From the NCBI GenBank assembly GCA_030765055.1, contig CM060947.1, forward strand, positions 64,200,156 through 64,264,155: a stretch of DNA of 64,000 nt, read 5' to 3'. The position numbers and the translations under genes are program-made. Source of the DNA: Mantis religiosa (taxonomy: Eukaryota > Arthropoda > Insecta > Mantodea > Mantidae). Positions within the stretch are counted from its first letter, which is position 1, and each line of letters opens with the position of its first letter. Below the pieces are notes generated by a model that was not told where the DNA came from, did not search any database, and saw only the letters and a program-made list of their open reading frames with translations. Shown piece by piece: positions 1 through 11,708 of this stretch.

Positions 1-115
1 CCGGTTTCTGGTCCTACGGGTCCAGGACTAATGGGAGGAGAACCTCTGACTTAATCCCCCCTCATCCCTCCTCCTGGGGGTGCCCCAATTAGAGGCATAG
101 GTACAATGGATCAAG
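1..115 (-). repeat. Family F repeat fragment
   Basis: Read on the minus strand this resembles the block at 55670-55730: a 'tgtacctatgcctc'-like stretch, a 'ggggcaccccc' core and a 'gggaggaagaatgagg'-like stretch. A related block lies at about 19110-19155. Three copies in one window mark it as a dispersed repeat. It is cut by the window start, so its true extent is unknown. It may belong with the LINE 3' end that follows. Confidence 0.5.
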
Positions 116-512
116 ATTGCTCTATGTGCCGAATCTACTCCGTAGTACTAACCTAATTCATACAGCTTTTCAGGTTCTTTGTTTTATTTCCAGAGTTAGT
201 TTTAGAATTACTACTTGTTATTGTTATTACTACTTATGTTGATTATTTTTTGTTTCTAATGTCTGGCTTCTGCCATTGTTTATATTTTATAGTTATATAT
301 CTCTTATATTTCATATTTAATAATAATATTTACGTGGTTTCTCCATAGTTGTTTGTAATTCGTTTTATATTATATTTTATGCTTGATTTATATTTACATA
401 TCACATATCTGTTTACTTAGTATTGAGGTTTATTTCTGACTTTTTGCAGGATTGTTTTTAAAGAGCGCTGGTGACCTTGCAGTTGAGCGCTCCTAAACAT
501 AACTCATCTTCA
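116..512 (+). mobile_element. LINE 3' end (same family as the LINE at 53451-54692)
   Basis: The segment at about 466-508 ('agcgctggtgacc', then 'cagttgagcgctcc', then 'aaacataactcatctt') matches, on the opposite strand, the terminal 3' untranslated region of the RNase H-bearing LINE that ends at 53451. The preceding AT-rich 350 bases are plausibly the rest of that 3' untranslated region, but no coding sequence is visible. The terminal match is clear; the upstream limit is a guess. Confidence 0.5.
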
Positions 513-1069
513 GTTGGAACTCTACGTTTAGGCTTACAAATTTTAGGACTTTGAGAACGTTTTCCTTAAACCTATTGACAAGGATATAACTAACATATAT
601 TTAGAGTCAAATGCTAGGAAACGTATCTATAAAGTGTCTACAGGTTTTGTATACTAAATTTTTCAGTAGGCACTACAGTTATATGAACAATTTAATGCAC
701 ATCAGCAATATGTAATTTAAAGGTAGATAATTCCAATGAAATACACAGGAAAACATATCTTCTAATGCTTCAAAATTATAAAGTAATGACTGTAAATAAA
801 GTGTCCGAGCTAGCACTGTTACCAACACCTTAACCTGTACCCAAATGACCTTGTTGTCGACGGGCCCTAAAACACCACACCCTGTACTAAGCATTCATCG
901 GAAACAAAAAGTCTCACGCAGCATTGAAGGAAAATGATGCCAGCGTTTACTTCACGCTCTGCCGGCTTTCAGCGGTTCAAGCGTGACTTGGACTTGCATG
1001 TATGTTAAAAGCAAGTTGCGCTCACATAGATTTCTTTTCTCATTCTTCAACCACCTATTTTCGTCCTTC
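513..1069. other. Unassigned AT-rich sequence
   Basis: No supported gene, repeat match or simple repeat was seen. Open frames are short and show no recognisable domain. Confidence 0.5.
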
Positions 1070-1071
1070 TA

Positions 1072-1791
1072 TAGTGTGATCCATATTAACCTGAACCACT
1101 TCAATAGAGCACAACTTTTGAACCGATAATAAGACACACGTGCAACTTTGGGAGAATATAACACACAATTGGGAGATAACATTACAATATTTACATCACA
1201 GAGAAAATGTTGGAAGTGTTCTCCACCAGCATCTATACATGTTTGCACTCGTCTCACCATATTCTCTGAAGTTTTATGGATAGTATCCTTGCCAATGTTA
1301 CTTATTTCGGTTCGAGTGGCTTCCTCGAGAACATCAATTGTCCGCGGGCTATTCTTGTATCTTCTATTTTTAGATAGCCCCACAAGAACATACCGGTGAG
1401 GTTAGGTCAGTGTGTCGGGAGGGCCACCGACCTTTTGAGATTATTCGATTATCAAAGAAACTGATTACAAGTCCCATGGTGTTATTATATGTATGACACG
1501 TTGCTCCATCTTGCTGGAAATAAACTTATCTCAATTCAATATCATCAGCTGCTCCACAAATGTCTTGAAGACACACATAAACTTTAACATCTACTGTCGT
1601 GTCAAAGAAAATGGCACCAAGAATCCATAGATGCTGCTGGAGGACACTTCCAACATTTTCTCTGAGATGTGAATGCTGTAATTGTAATCTCTCAATTGTG
1701 TATTATATTCTCCCAAAGTTGCACGTGGGTCCTTTATTGATTCAAAAGTAACAGCGTATTGAGATGGTTCAGGTTTATATGGATCACACTG
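1072..1791 (-). mobile_element. Fold-back Tc1/mariner-like element
   Basis: Both ends carry a TIR beginning 'agtgtgatccatat' and are flanked by TA dinucleotides (1070-1071 and 1792-1793), as expected for Tc1/mariner insertions. The inverted homology is not limited to a short TIR. It runs about 150 bp (about 1072-1225 and 1642-1791) and includes coding sequence for the transposase C-terminus. The centre encodes a broken minus-strand transposase. The structure is best explained as a deletion-inversion derivative in which the 3' end was copied to both termini. Total length is 720 bp. Confidence 0.75.
1160..1635 (-). pseudogene. Tc1/mariner-like transposase remnant
   Basis: The minus-strand translation contains FQQDGATCHT near 1510, the second catalytic aspartate block of an insect DD-transposase family. 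The following block, around 1420-1450, reads SRHTDLTSPV where the family usually has an SPDL..DFFLWG-type motif, so the third aspartate is lost. In another frame, 1205-1383 gives NSPRTIDVLEEATR and RRVQTCIDAGGEHFQHFL, the typical C-terminus. Stops and a frameshift lie between the two blocks and the N-terminal half is missing. Non-functional. Confidence 0.75.
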
Positions 1792-1793
1792 TA

Positions 1794-2360
1794 TTTCCTA
1801 TTAATCAAGATAATATTTCACTACATGTTTACACATTTCGTTAAAGATATAAAATGGTAGAGTACACCAAAACAAGAATCAGATTTTTAAAATAGTAAAG
1901 GCCGGATTTTTAAATTCAAACGACTATGAATAATCGCCAGAAACTGGCGATTGACTTGGCCGTTGACTTGGCCGTTGAAAAATGCATAAGTGGTTGAAAA
2001 TTCAAACCAATAAGAAGGAATAGCTCGGGAATGGTTAATCTTGAAAAATATTGTTTTTAGCATAAACTGTAGATATGCTTTAACAAGTTCTTTTCTCTCC
2101 TCTTTTTCCGTACGTTTTTGTATACCTCTTATGGTTTACCGAATAAACAAAACCTTTTCAGGGTGCATTGATGAGAATAATTGAAAACATTTTAACTATC
2201 TAAGAATAACGTAATATTCTATGTGGAAAGTGTAGTTTGGGGTGGGCCATATTTTTTAAAATCTTCGTATTACATCCTCAGAAGGTTTTGCTGAACTTAT
2301 ATACCAGGTTGATATTACCAACTGTTTAATTTGGGCACACTGCTAACAGGCACAACACGT
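1794..2360. other. Unassigned AT-rich sequence
   Basis: Nothing recognisable. A short local repetition occurs around 1941-1980 ('gttgacttggcc' twice). Confidence 0.5.
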
Positions 2361-2403
2361 ACAAACACACACACACACACATACACACACACACACGCAC
2401 ACC
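2361..2403. repeat. (AC)n microsatellite
   Basis: An imperfect CA/AC run interrupted by 'at' and 'cg' steps. Confidence 0.95.
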
Positions 2404-4575
2404 GATCTATTTCCATTTTTTGCTGAGAAAGTTTTTAAATTCCAATGAAACCTCTGTATTAGTTTTTTGGATGTGAAACTTAGAAACTAAAACAGTGTGT
2501 AAATCAGACGTTTCTGTCAAATTTACACTTCCACGCAGTTTGATTAATGTTTCCCTGGGCAAATGTCCGTCAAGTTGGCTATACTTGATCGTACCTATCC
2601 TCACAATCTGCACGAGCTATCCTGCGATTAGGATGCGTTATTAATGCATTGATAGCGGCGGCAATGACATCCATTACAGCAAAACGCCGCTTTGGTCTCC
2701 TCGCAGATTCTCTCTATGGTTAATTCAAGAAGGTCTAGTCTCTCCCCTTCACCACCTGCTGTTTCCATCTTTCTCATACACAAGGGAGCTATGTGGAGCT
2801 CCACGTCCTTCTGAGACCATCATTCTCAGATTGTTCTGTGGAAGATTCATTTTTGCTTTCTCTACTACCTACCAGTGTTATGTAGAGGGAGTGTTTTACT
2901 CCTTCATAAAACTTGATAAAAATATTTCACTGAAAACTAACTTACACATAGCTGATGTTTTGCACTGTCTATAATCGAGCACGGAGTATTCTCATAAATA
3001 TTTATTCTTCTGTCTAAATCAAATTAATAGGAAATATATTTTTAAAATTAATAAATTTAAAGTTAATCAACCTAATGGGAATAACTAATATGATAATCGA
3101 GGTAAACAGTTTCAGAAATTTATTTATTTCTTATTTTCCTATGAGTGCAAATGATGTGTGATGAAGTGACATTTCCGCCCGCCCATTCTTGCATAAAAAT
3201 AAAAAAATTGTATATAATAAATTCAGGAGTTATAATGGTGTTTATACTAATATTTGTGAAAATATATCACGAAAAAGTCTTGAAAATTCGTATAAATAGT
3301 ATAAAACTTATACATATTGTTACCAATAAAATATAGACGTACATTGTTACCAAGGAAAGTTTGTTCGTTTTCGATGCAAGTAATGGGACAAAGTATGTTG
3401 TTACACTTAGCATTGGCAATGAAGGTTGTTGACTTTCCTATGTGTAGCGAGAATCCTGAGATTATAGCGTCTCCTCAGCCACAACATCGACAAGTAGAAC
3501 GAAGTTAACAGATCGTCGCTTCGATGTCCGACGGAGCGAGGAACCTTCGAGAGATCGCGACAAATTAAATGCAGTATGTTCTTAACTCTAGTGAAACCTT
3601 TTTCAGAGATGGTGCCTTTGTAATGGTTTTATAATTTATAATTACATTTTCTTTTCATAGCTCAGAAATGAAGAAAAGGAATAAGGCATTTATATTTGAT
3701 AGAAGTGTAATAACTTGAAAGTTAGAAGAAATAAGATGCAAATCTCGGAAGGGTTAAAAATTCTATTTGATATAAATTGTGTATTTTAACGATAAAATAA
3801 ATACAGTAATGATTTTGTCTATCTCTTAGGTCTACTATTATGCAAAAGTAATTTCCAATGAAAGCACTTCAGAGAACACTTCCAGAAATTTTAATATATA
3901 TCGTACACTTCATTTGTTGAAATAATATTAAATACATGGCCCTTTAATAAAAATCAATGGCTATTTAAGGCTAAAGTTGATGTCAAGAGGAAACGGATTT
4001 TAATTTTTCTTATTTATATAGAAAGGTTTCTAATAACATAGTTTCAAAATATTTGGTCATGGTGCATTTATGTAAAAAGGGACATTTTTCACAGAAACGA
4101 AAAATGATCATGTAATACCTAGGTAATATATAGTTGGAACACAATTTCTTCGTCCTTAATGTGCTGTTAAACATGGTGCATATGAAGAGAAAATAAGATA
4201 TTTAACCAATTCTATTCCCTAACTTTCGCCATTTTTCTTTGTTTCTTGGAAGCTAAATTAGTTTAAAAGTTTTGTACACCCATTTTGTGTGCCGTTGCAA
4301 AATACACAACTTTGAATACATACCTAAATTTTGGTAAACAATGCAATTAACAGTTGCCATCTCTTATCGAATAATAACTATCAGAAAAGAAAACAATAAA
4401 AAACTTCGATTTTTTGCAATTGTTTGTTACACTGAGTGGAAAATAATCCAAAAGTTCTGGTTTCAGTGGTGCTAACAAATCCGTGGAGGAAGGTGGTGAA
4501 ACGTCAATAACAAAACAGGAGATGCCAGAAGCAAACTGAACCCTCTGGTTTTCCAAATACACGGAATATACAGTT
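2404..4575. other. Unassigned stretch
   Basis: Frames are under 75 codons with no domain resemblance. The interval 2620-2900 and the 3480-3560 patch are richer in GC than their surroundings but show no match elsewhere in the window. Confidence 0.4.
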
Positions 4576-5170
4576 CTCTCTCGATAACTGTGGACAAAAA
4601 ATGTGCTGAAGAGAGATAGAGAAAGAAAGAGATGAGGGGAGATGAATTAGTTTATCCATAGACAAGTGAGAGAAGGGTTAGCTTGGATGAGAACATGAAC
4701 AATATTTCTAAGAGAGATAAGAGGTAGGGAAAAGGGAATTTGTGAATCGTGTGGGAGAAAAGAAAGCATAGAACACTACGTAGCAGAATGCGAGGAGGTT
4801 GTAATGTGTAGAAAAAGGGTTGGGAGGAAAAATGGGAGAAAGTAGAGAGGAGGGTAGTAGCTATAAAAATGTTAACGGGAAGGGAGAGAAAGAAAGTAAG
4901 AATTATTGGTGAGTTCTTACAGAAATTAAAATAAAAATGGGACATAAATGTAAATAATATAAGAAAGGAAGATGAGGGGGAAGAATGGGACTAATTAAGT
5001 AACAAGGAGCCATGGAGGTTAAGAGCTATCTGTCAGAGCAGAGGAACACGGTGTCATGTAAGACACGGTAGCAACAAGGTAAACACAATTAAATGTAAAC
5101 AAAAGTTGTAAATTGTAAAATTTTGGAATTGCACAATAAATAATCTAATCTAAAATTTAAAAAAAAAACA
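4576..5170 (+). mobile_element. LINE 3' end with zinc-knuckle remnant
   Basis: At 4737-4800 the plus strand reads GICESCGRKESIEHYVAEC, a CxxC...HxxxxC arrangement typical of the C-terminal zinc knuckle of non-LTR retrotransposons. Upstream frames are broken. An AT-rich 3' untranslated region follows, with 'aataaataatctaatct' and a terminal A-rich tract at about 5158-5169. A second copy at 28040-28465 shares the knuckle region, an 'aaaatgtt(a)acg' block and the 'ttttggaattg' 3' block. 'acagtt' occurs on both sides (about 4569 and after the A tract), a weak TSD candidate. The 5' end is truncated. Confidence 0.7.
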
Positions 5171-5424
5171 GTTTACTGAATAGCTATTCCAACATGATAT
5201 GCCCTTCTTTTTAACTGCCTAGGATTATTTATAAAAATTAATTGGATTTGTTGTGGTAACGATTTGTTGTGGACAGCAAATATCCTGAAAACGTTACCAA
5301 AGTATTATGAACAGCGAGAAAGCTTTCCTTCCTATAATTTCTTTTTTTCTGGGGAGTTAAATTAATATATAACAAGTTGTTCCTCTTATAAAGGAAGTAG
5401 AATAACCCAAGCAACATGAAGCGA

Positions 5425-5716
5425 GCTGACTGCAGATCTCACGCCCACATACACAAGGTAGAGGTAGGCGATCATGCAACCGATACAGGGAGGAAATGTG
5501 GTCAGCATCACGGCACCCCCAGCCAGAAAGTTGGCTTTCTTGATCAGGGCCGCTTACCTATCGTAAGCTCGTCACATTCCTCACGATGCTAAGTGGACAC
5601 TGTTCCTATACCCGGGACTCAAAGCTCATAATCTCAAGGGTGGGATCGATCCCAGGCCACATTCCGTAGCAGGGAACCAAAACATAATGCCTTAGCCCAC
5701 TACGCCACGGCGCGTG
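5425..5716 (-). mobile_element. SINE-C copy
   Basis: The minus strand begins with a tRNA-like head: an A-box-like 'gcgtagtgggctaaggc' and a B-box-like GATCGATCCC region. The body is shared with 41562-41756 and 52085-52424, including the 'cctgatcgcc' and 'tatgtgggcgtgag' tail blocks. The head at about 5716 ends in 'cgccacggcgcg'. It was probably transcribed by RNA polymerase III from the internal promoter. Confidence 0.75.
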
Positions 5717-5722
5717 ACGTAT

Positions 5723-8637
5723 ATATGCATACTCTTCATAAAAGCAGATTCATTTTTAGATTATCCTGGTGATAACAAGCATACTGCACATATAAACATT
5801 ACAATAACACAATTCTTAATTTTATGACAATTGATTAGGTTTTATGATTGATAGCTGATATAAGAATACTTAAAAGGAACTATTGTCATATTAATATCAA
5901 ATATTGAGCTGAGAATTATATTGTGAAAATACGTGTCTGGTATTTCTGATCAACGGGGACCCAATTTTGGGGTAATATGATAGGATTTGAAGTGGTAACT
6001 GCTGACTTAGGTGCTTCTTCCAATCAACAATCAGCTTACCTATGAGGACTACAAGTACTCGTATCTGCGCGCAACACCACACTAAAATTACCTACAATTT
6101 TGTTTGCATCTGTAAAATCATCCATTAAACATGAAAATTGATAGAACAAGTATGAGATATAATAAGGAACAGAAAGGAGCGTGAAGTGTAATACATTGTT
6201 TAATTTGTGTAAGCAAAGGGTAAAGCATTCCATGAACTTATTCGAATTCCGATATCTGATGATTATGCCTTACTTAAAATAGTTCGAGACAAATACCTCT
6301 GGGTAAGTACACGAGGACAAGCATTAAACCTGGCAATGGAATACTTAAAATGAAGCACGAACCACAGGTTTCCGATATTGGAATATAAGAGAGGGCTGTT
6401 AAAACTATAGAAACTATTAACATGCATATTGGGATTAGGAATATAAGAAGCAAGATAAGAACAAATATTTAATCACAAACTAGAATGTTTAACGCAGGCA
6501 AAGGAAGGCAGACATAGCTTCGGTTAGAAAGGGTTGTTTGAGACATGATGTCGAAACAATGAAACAAAAGCAGGGTAAAAAGTTCCCCCACCAGACCGAC
6601 GCCACTAAGAAATGCACTGCATGAGGAAAATCTGCAGAGGCGGGATGCAGTTCCGTTATGACACCAAGGAGTTGCAGCCATGACTGCTGCATAGATGAAT
6701 GTGATAGAACGAACAATAAGCTGAAATCGTAGAAACAAACTCTCACAATAAAATACAGCGTAAACCACGTGATAGGCGTGAAATAGAGAACAATTAGAAA
6801 ACGGGTGGAAATAGACAAACAAACCTAGGGAAAAAGCTAGGAATAGGACAGCGAGGAGAGTGTCACTTTGGTATTTACAACGAAGCGAAGAAGTGTGATT
6901 TGAAAGACACTGTGAAGTAGGTTTAGTATCTGATGGAGAGGTGGGAGCGGAGTTACATTTTGAACGCGGTGCGAATAAGTATTATCGGAGAGACTAGGTG
7001 ACGCAACGAGAGTGATAGGGAGTGAGGAAAACAGAGCAAAGCGACAAGCAATATAAGTGTGAATGAACAAGTCAGGAAACTGAAAGAGGAATTGTCATTG
7101 ACTGGTGAGAGCTGCTGGACCCTGAGAAAGAGAACTTCTGCTCACCGATACATAACCCTGAGCCAACATTCCCACACCACAACACAGCACTTCTTTTGCC
7201 TCACCCTTGAAGGCAATACATCCTGCCATACCGCACCAAAAGGACGCCCAAATTATTCCATGCCAAAGTCTAACTTAAGCTAAGAGTCACTCATTGAACT
7301 AATAATCTGTATGTTGTATTCATATGATTTTCTGCACTCAAGTATAAATCATTTTGTTATTATTGATCAAATATTATTAGCCAAAATTCTAATGAGCATA
7401 TCGGTAGGTGCTGAAACTTTATGACTGATATTTTTGTATGACACGAGAACAAATGAGCAACTTTCAGTACATTTCTGACAGATACAAAAACTAAATTACT
7501 ATTTACTACCATAAAAATACATTGTTTCACGATATTTTTGTTATTCGAAAAATATCTTCAGCGACGAATCCTATTTTTGCATGGATGGTTTTGTTAACAA
7601 ACAGGGCTCTTTATAAGGAACTATTTTAGGTCACTCTTTTTGTTACCGAAAAGTAGGCCAGTTACTGTTAGATAGGAATAGTCAGTGCGAAGAGTGGAAT
7701 TATCTCCAGAGTCAATATAGCACCTCAAGCAGCAGAATAAAGTAAAAGTTTTCGAGGAAAAGTCATATTTTTCTTGAGGAACTCGGACTCCCATATGGTG
7801 TCATAGCCATTATAATATAACCTCTAGGACTATCGATTACCTCGTACTGTCCAGCAACGCAAAGAAAATCCCTGAAAGGAATATGTCAGCCAGAGCCACC
7901 CTCACACAGTAGAATAAGGATAGCAAGATGTGTGACAGAGAACGCATTCTACACAAGGAGCAGAACCGTTAAAAAACATGCACCCTGTTCATTCTGTATT
8001 CTAAAACCCAGAAGATGCATTCACACATGTAGAAAACGTCAGAATGTTTTTGAATGGTCTGTAACTGTGCTAGCATGGGGTGTCATAGATCTATCCAGGG
8101 AGGGTGTGGGAACCTTCTTCAACTCCCCAAGATGCACCGGAGACTTTCTCTCCTGTGGAATACTGTAGACAGCTTAGACCGATGTTCAGTTTTTCTTTGT
8201 TTCCTGTTTTTAAAACAACTAAACAAACGACATCTACAATGTACAGAAATATATTTTATTCTTCTGGTTTAGTTGCATAATTAATATTTACTTTACACTT
8301 CGATATTTTTTAGGTAACGGATACATTTGCATAAGGCATTAGCGATCTTTAACTTTAATCATAGTCTTGAAATTTAAGCCTTTGGCACTGAGGCCTTGGG
8401 CAAGTTTTTTCATTCGCTAATACACAACTTACCTCCCAAGTCCCATAAATAACTATTACTGAAAGTTGTATTTTAAGAGTGCCGAGATTTTCTGTATCTA
8501 ACGTTTACGAATAAATAACGTTGGCAAAAAATATATATTTCAGTTATGCTGTACACTCATCCTGATGGTTTTATTTTAAGATGCCTCTTTTGCATTAAGG
8601 GAGATTCAAAACGTTAAGTGGAAATGAAAATAAAATA
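5723..8637. other. Unassigned stretch between SINE-C and mariner
   Basis: No domain was recognised on either strand. Overlapping minus-strand frames of about 110-117 codons at 6469-6822 are the longest, but two frames are open at once with no family resemblance, so chance openness is likely. No simple repeats. Confidence 0.4.
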
Positions 8638-9942
8638 CGCCGGCTGTACAATAACCTTTTTTTGACAACGTACCTTTACTCATACTCATAATTTTGATGG
8701 TTATTCTCTAAATAGTTTCCCCAGAATGCGATTCACTTGTCCCAGCGCTTCTGCCAGTCTTCAAATACATGATGGAAACCAGTTTTAAGAGAACCTTCAA
8801 AATCGCTTTCGCAGCCTTAACCACAGCTTCTGATGATGGATAATGCCTCCCATGAAGGCGTTTCTTCAAGTTCAGGAATAGAAAAAGGCCACATGAGGCT
8901 AAATCCGGACTATAGGGAGGGTGAGGGATGCACTTCACGTTTATTTTTGCAACATACTCAGCAACAACATTGGCAACATGCGGCCGCAACTTATCGTGGT
9001 GCAGCATCCAGCCTGCTTCACGGAAATGTGGCCTTTTGTGCCTGATATGGACTTGCAATGTTTTCAGGACTTCCCTGTAGTATTGTCCAGTTACTGATGT
9101 GTGTGCAGTATTAACATGATGATAAACCATTCCATGAATATCTAAGAATGAGACGACCAGAACTCTCCCAGCAGAAGCAACCACTTTTGCTTTTTTGCGC
9201 GGTTGGTGATGAAGGAGATTTCCACACTGAGCTTTGCTGTTTGTTCTCAGGATCAAAACGATGTAGCCAAGTTTCATCAGTAGTGATTACATTTAAAAGA
9301 TATTCCGGATCTTCCTCTAACACCAACTTTAACTGCATGCAGACCTTCATGCGAAAGTCCTTTTTTTCGGGAATCAAGAGTCTTGGAACCCATCGCGCAC
9401 AAACACGTCTCATGTGTAATGTTTCCGTTACCAACATGTAGGTGGCACTTAATGAAATTTTCAGTATTTCAGAAAGTGATCTTAAGGCAATTCGTCGATA
9501 CTCTCTCACAATAGCAGCACAGTGTTGATGTTTTCTTCCGTAAGACCAGTAACTGGAGCATCGAGTTCACATTTCTTTGAAAGTGATTGTCTTCCCTCTT
9601 TAAACATTTTAAACCACCTTCGAGCTGTGCTGTATGGAAGAACAGACTCTCCATATGCCTCCTGTAACACTGTATAGGCCCCAACTGAAGATATGTTCAG
9701 GCGGAAGAAGAATTTAGAAGCCGCATATCGTTCCTCGTGTTTTACCTCCACTGCAGCGGTAGGCGATACTGAACATGTCTGAACTTGTCTGGTTCTCACA
9801 GGCGGGAACCAGGAGTACCAACAATGTAACTACTACTTACTGTTTGTTTCACATTAAGCTAACAGAATATAATAAGATTGAACTTGAGTGCGAAAATTAT
9901 GACCGTAAAAATTTATGATCATTCTTTATGGAACAGCCCTCC
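8638..9942 (-). mobile_element. Full-length degenerate mariner
   Basis: Flanking TA dinucleotides (8636-8637 and 9943-9944) bound a 1305-bp element, a normal mariner length. The minus-strand 5' terminus reads 'ggctgttccataaagaatg' and the 3' terminus begins 'ggctgtacaataac' on the plus strand, forming imperfect TIRs. The element carries a broken minus-strand transposase. A sister copy starts at 29570 with nearly the same 5' terminus. Insertion predates substantial decay. Confidence 0.9.
8708..9799 (-). pseudogene. mariner transposase pseudogene (DD34D)
   Basis: The transposase would cut and paste the element at TA sites. The order of remnants on the minus strand is as follows. The N-terminal helix-turn-helix region (9506-9799) includes YSTARRWFKMFKEGRQSL. 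The first catalytic block, TTDETWLHRFDPENK, has its aspartate at about 9276-9278. The second block, MLHHDKLRPHVA, has its aspartate at about 8993-8995. The third block, HPPYSPDLASCGLFLF, has glycine where the catalytic aspartate belongs, exactly 35 residues after the second. The three blocks lie in different frames, so at least two frameshifts exist. Inactive. Confidence 0.9.
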
Positions 9943-9944
9943 TA

Positions 9945-10679
9945 GGTTGTCACTCATAATAAAATAGGAGATGCAGAAGTAAATTAAAAGCAAGTTGTCA
10001 AACTTTATTCTAAGCACAAATTTTTATTGCTTTATTACCCAATTTATTTCCTTAAAAATGTTAATAATATATTCGTACGCGAACTTTATAAACTTTAAGT
10101 TGCATTCATTGACAATTAAAGTATCATGCACATAACTATGGAATTTGAAAGCCAGACAGAAATGAAACACTCAGATGCTTTGCAGATAACAGATATGATA
10201 GCACTCTGGCGTTTGGTGGATTTGAATAATAATCCGATTGCATGTCAGAATGTCATATCTCACTTCGTACCCAAGTGGGCAGAATGTACATGTGTTAGCA
10301 TTATGACATCGCATCCGAATACTGGGACAAATCCGACTCTTGATTTCAGTTTAAGGACACGTAATAGGGAAATAAATATCCAGCGATAATTATAGGCTGT
10401 GAATTACAAATAACCAAATGCTCTCATACTGTAATTCTTTTGCTGTATACTGACACAGACTATGCTTTGTTTTTATTATTATTTTTATCTGGCTCTTTTT
10501 TATTTTGTCATCTATCTCTAGGAGAAAAGAAGTTACAAGGGCGTATTTATTACACCAAATTAAACAATTTGGTACCTGGTTGAAAAGATCTATTCTCTCA
10601 AAGATATACCATGAATCATTACAACTTATACTACTTTTTAAAACTTTTTATTAATTCGCTTTCTTCTCTTTCTCACACC

Positions 10680-10686
<7 letters not shown>
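9945..10686. other. Unassigned AT-rich sequence
   Basis: An 87-codon plus frame (10126-10389) resembles no family I know. Nothing else was noted. Confidence 0.4.

Positions 10687-10740
<54 letters not shown>
10687..10740. repeat. (TC)n microsatellite
   Basis: About 27 uninterrupted TC units, preceded by less regular pyrimidine sequence. Confidence 0.97.
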
Positions 10741-10743
<3 letters not shown>

Positions 10744-11485
10744 CTATCTGTTTGGCCAGCACAAGTCTTGCAATAGATGTTATACTAACTTCTCGCTAGG
10801 CTAGAGACTTTAAACATAGCTCAGAAATTAATGAAAATGCAGCATTAAATCATTTATAGGAAAGTCGTAACTGAAACCGCCCTTTACCTGGAACTTTTTT
10901 CGATAATAATCATTCCCCCAAAGTGAATAACGACTTTGATTAAAATATCATGTGTAAGATTTTTCCGTGTCACATGTGATGCAGGTCCATAAATTTTCTG
11001 TAAGTAGCTTCTGAAATCTTTTAAAACTTCAAGCAGATCTCAGAAATATAAGAAAATTAAAGAGTCATACGACAAGCAATTCAATATACCACGTTTTATT
11101 GAAGTATGATCTGTTCACGTTTCAATTAATTATCTATTGCATGTTCCCCAGGTTTTTAGTTTTAAATCTTATAAAGATTTAAATATATGTTAAATATTCA
11201 CAATTAAACGCTTCCAGGACAACTTTTGGGGTTAGGAATAGGAATGGGATTATACGAGTAAATGTTTATAAGGCTGGGAAATATTTTATACTTTATTGAA
11301 CCGTTTTAGAAAATATATTGTATTAATAGTTTATTACTTTGATCTAGATAATTTTATATTAAGCTTTGATTACTGATGAGATAATGTTCTTGAAAACCAC
11401 GTTGCATCCGTCGATCTCACGAAACTTAAATCATCAGGTTTAACTAACTTTCAGATGTTTATCTATGCTATTCACACTCGAAACC
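10741..11485. other. Unassigned AT-rich sequence
   Basis: No gene or repeat match recognised. Confidence 0.4.
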
Positions 11486-11708
11486 GCCCGCCTCGGTAGC
11501 GTGGTGGTAGAGTGTCTGCCTCACGTTCAAGAGGTCCCGAGTTCGAATCTCGGTCAGGGTAAGTTACCTACTAAGGGTTTTTCCGGGGTTTTCCCTTATC
11601 CTGAAAGACGAATGTCGGTTAACTCTAAGCTCTATGGACCCAGGGTTCATTCCATTCATCGTCCGGTATGACTTAACGTTGGAGGACGCAAATTACAGAA
11701 AAAAAACA
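11486..11708 (+). mobile_element. SINE-A copy, near full length
   Basis: The head 'gcccgcctcggtagcgtgg' plus 'gttcgaatctcgg' forms the A and B boxes of a tRNA-type RNA polymerase III promoter. The body contains 'tttttccggggttttccctt' and 'gacgaatgtcggttaactc'. The tail 'gacttaacgttggaggacg' runs into an A-rich end. This is one of the best-preserved of nine copies in the window. A possible imperfect TSD ('cactcgaaacc' and 'cacggaacc') flanks it. Confidence 0.93.

Noticed and set aside
2361..2403. CRISPR-like or regulatory array
   Set aside because: Simple dinucleotide microsatellite; no spacer-repeat structure anywhere in the window.
6469..6822. Two overlapping minus-strand frames of 109-117 codons
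   Set aside because: Both frames are open over the same bases and neither resembles a family.
11486..11560. True tRNA gene
   Set aside because: tRNA-like boxes belong to SINE-A, which continues into a shared body and A tail.
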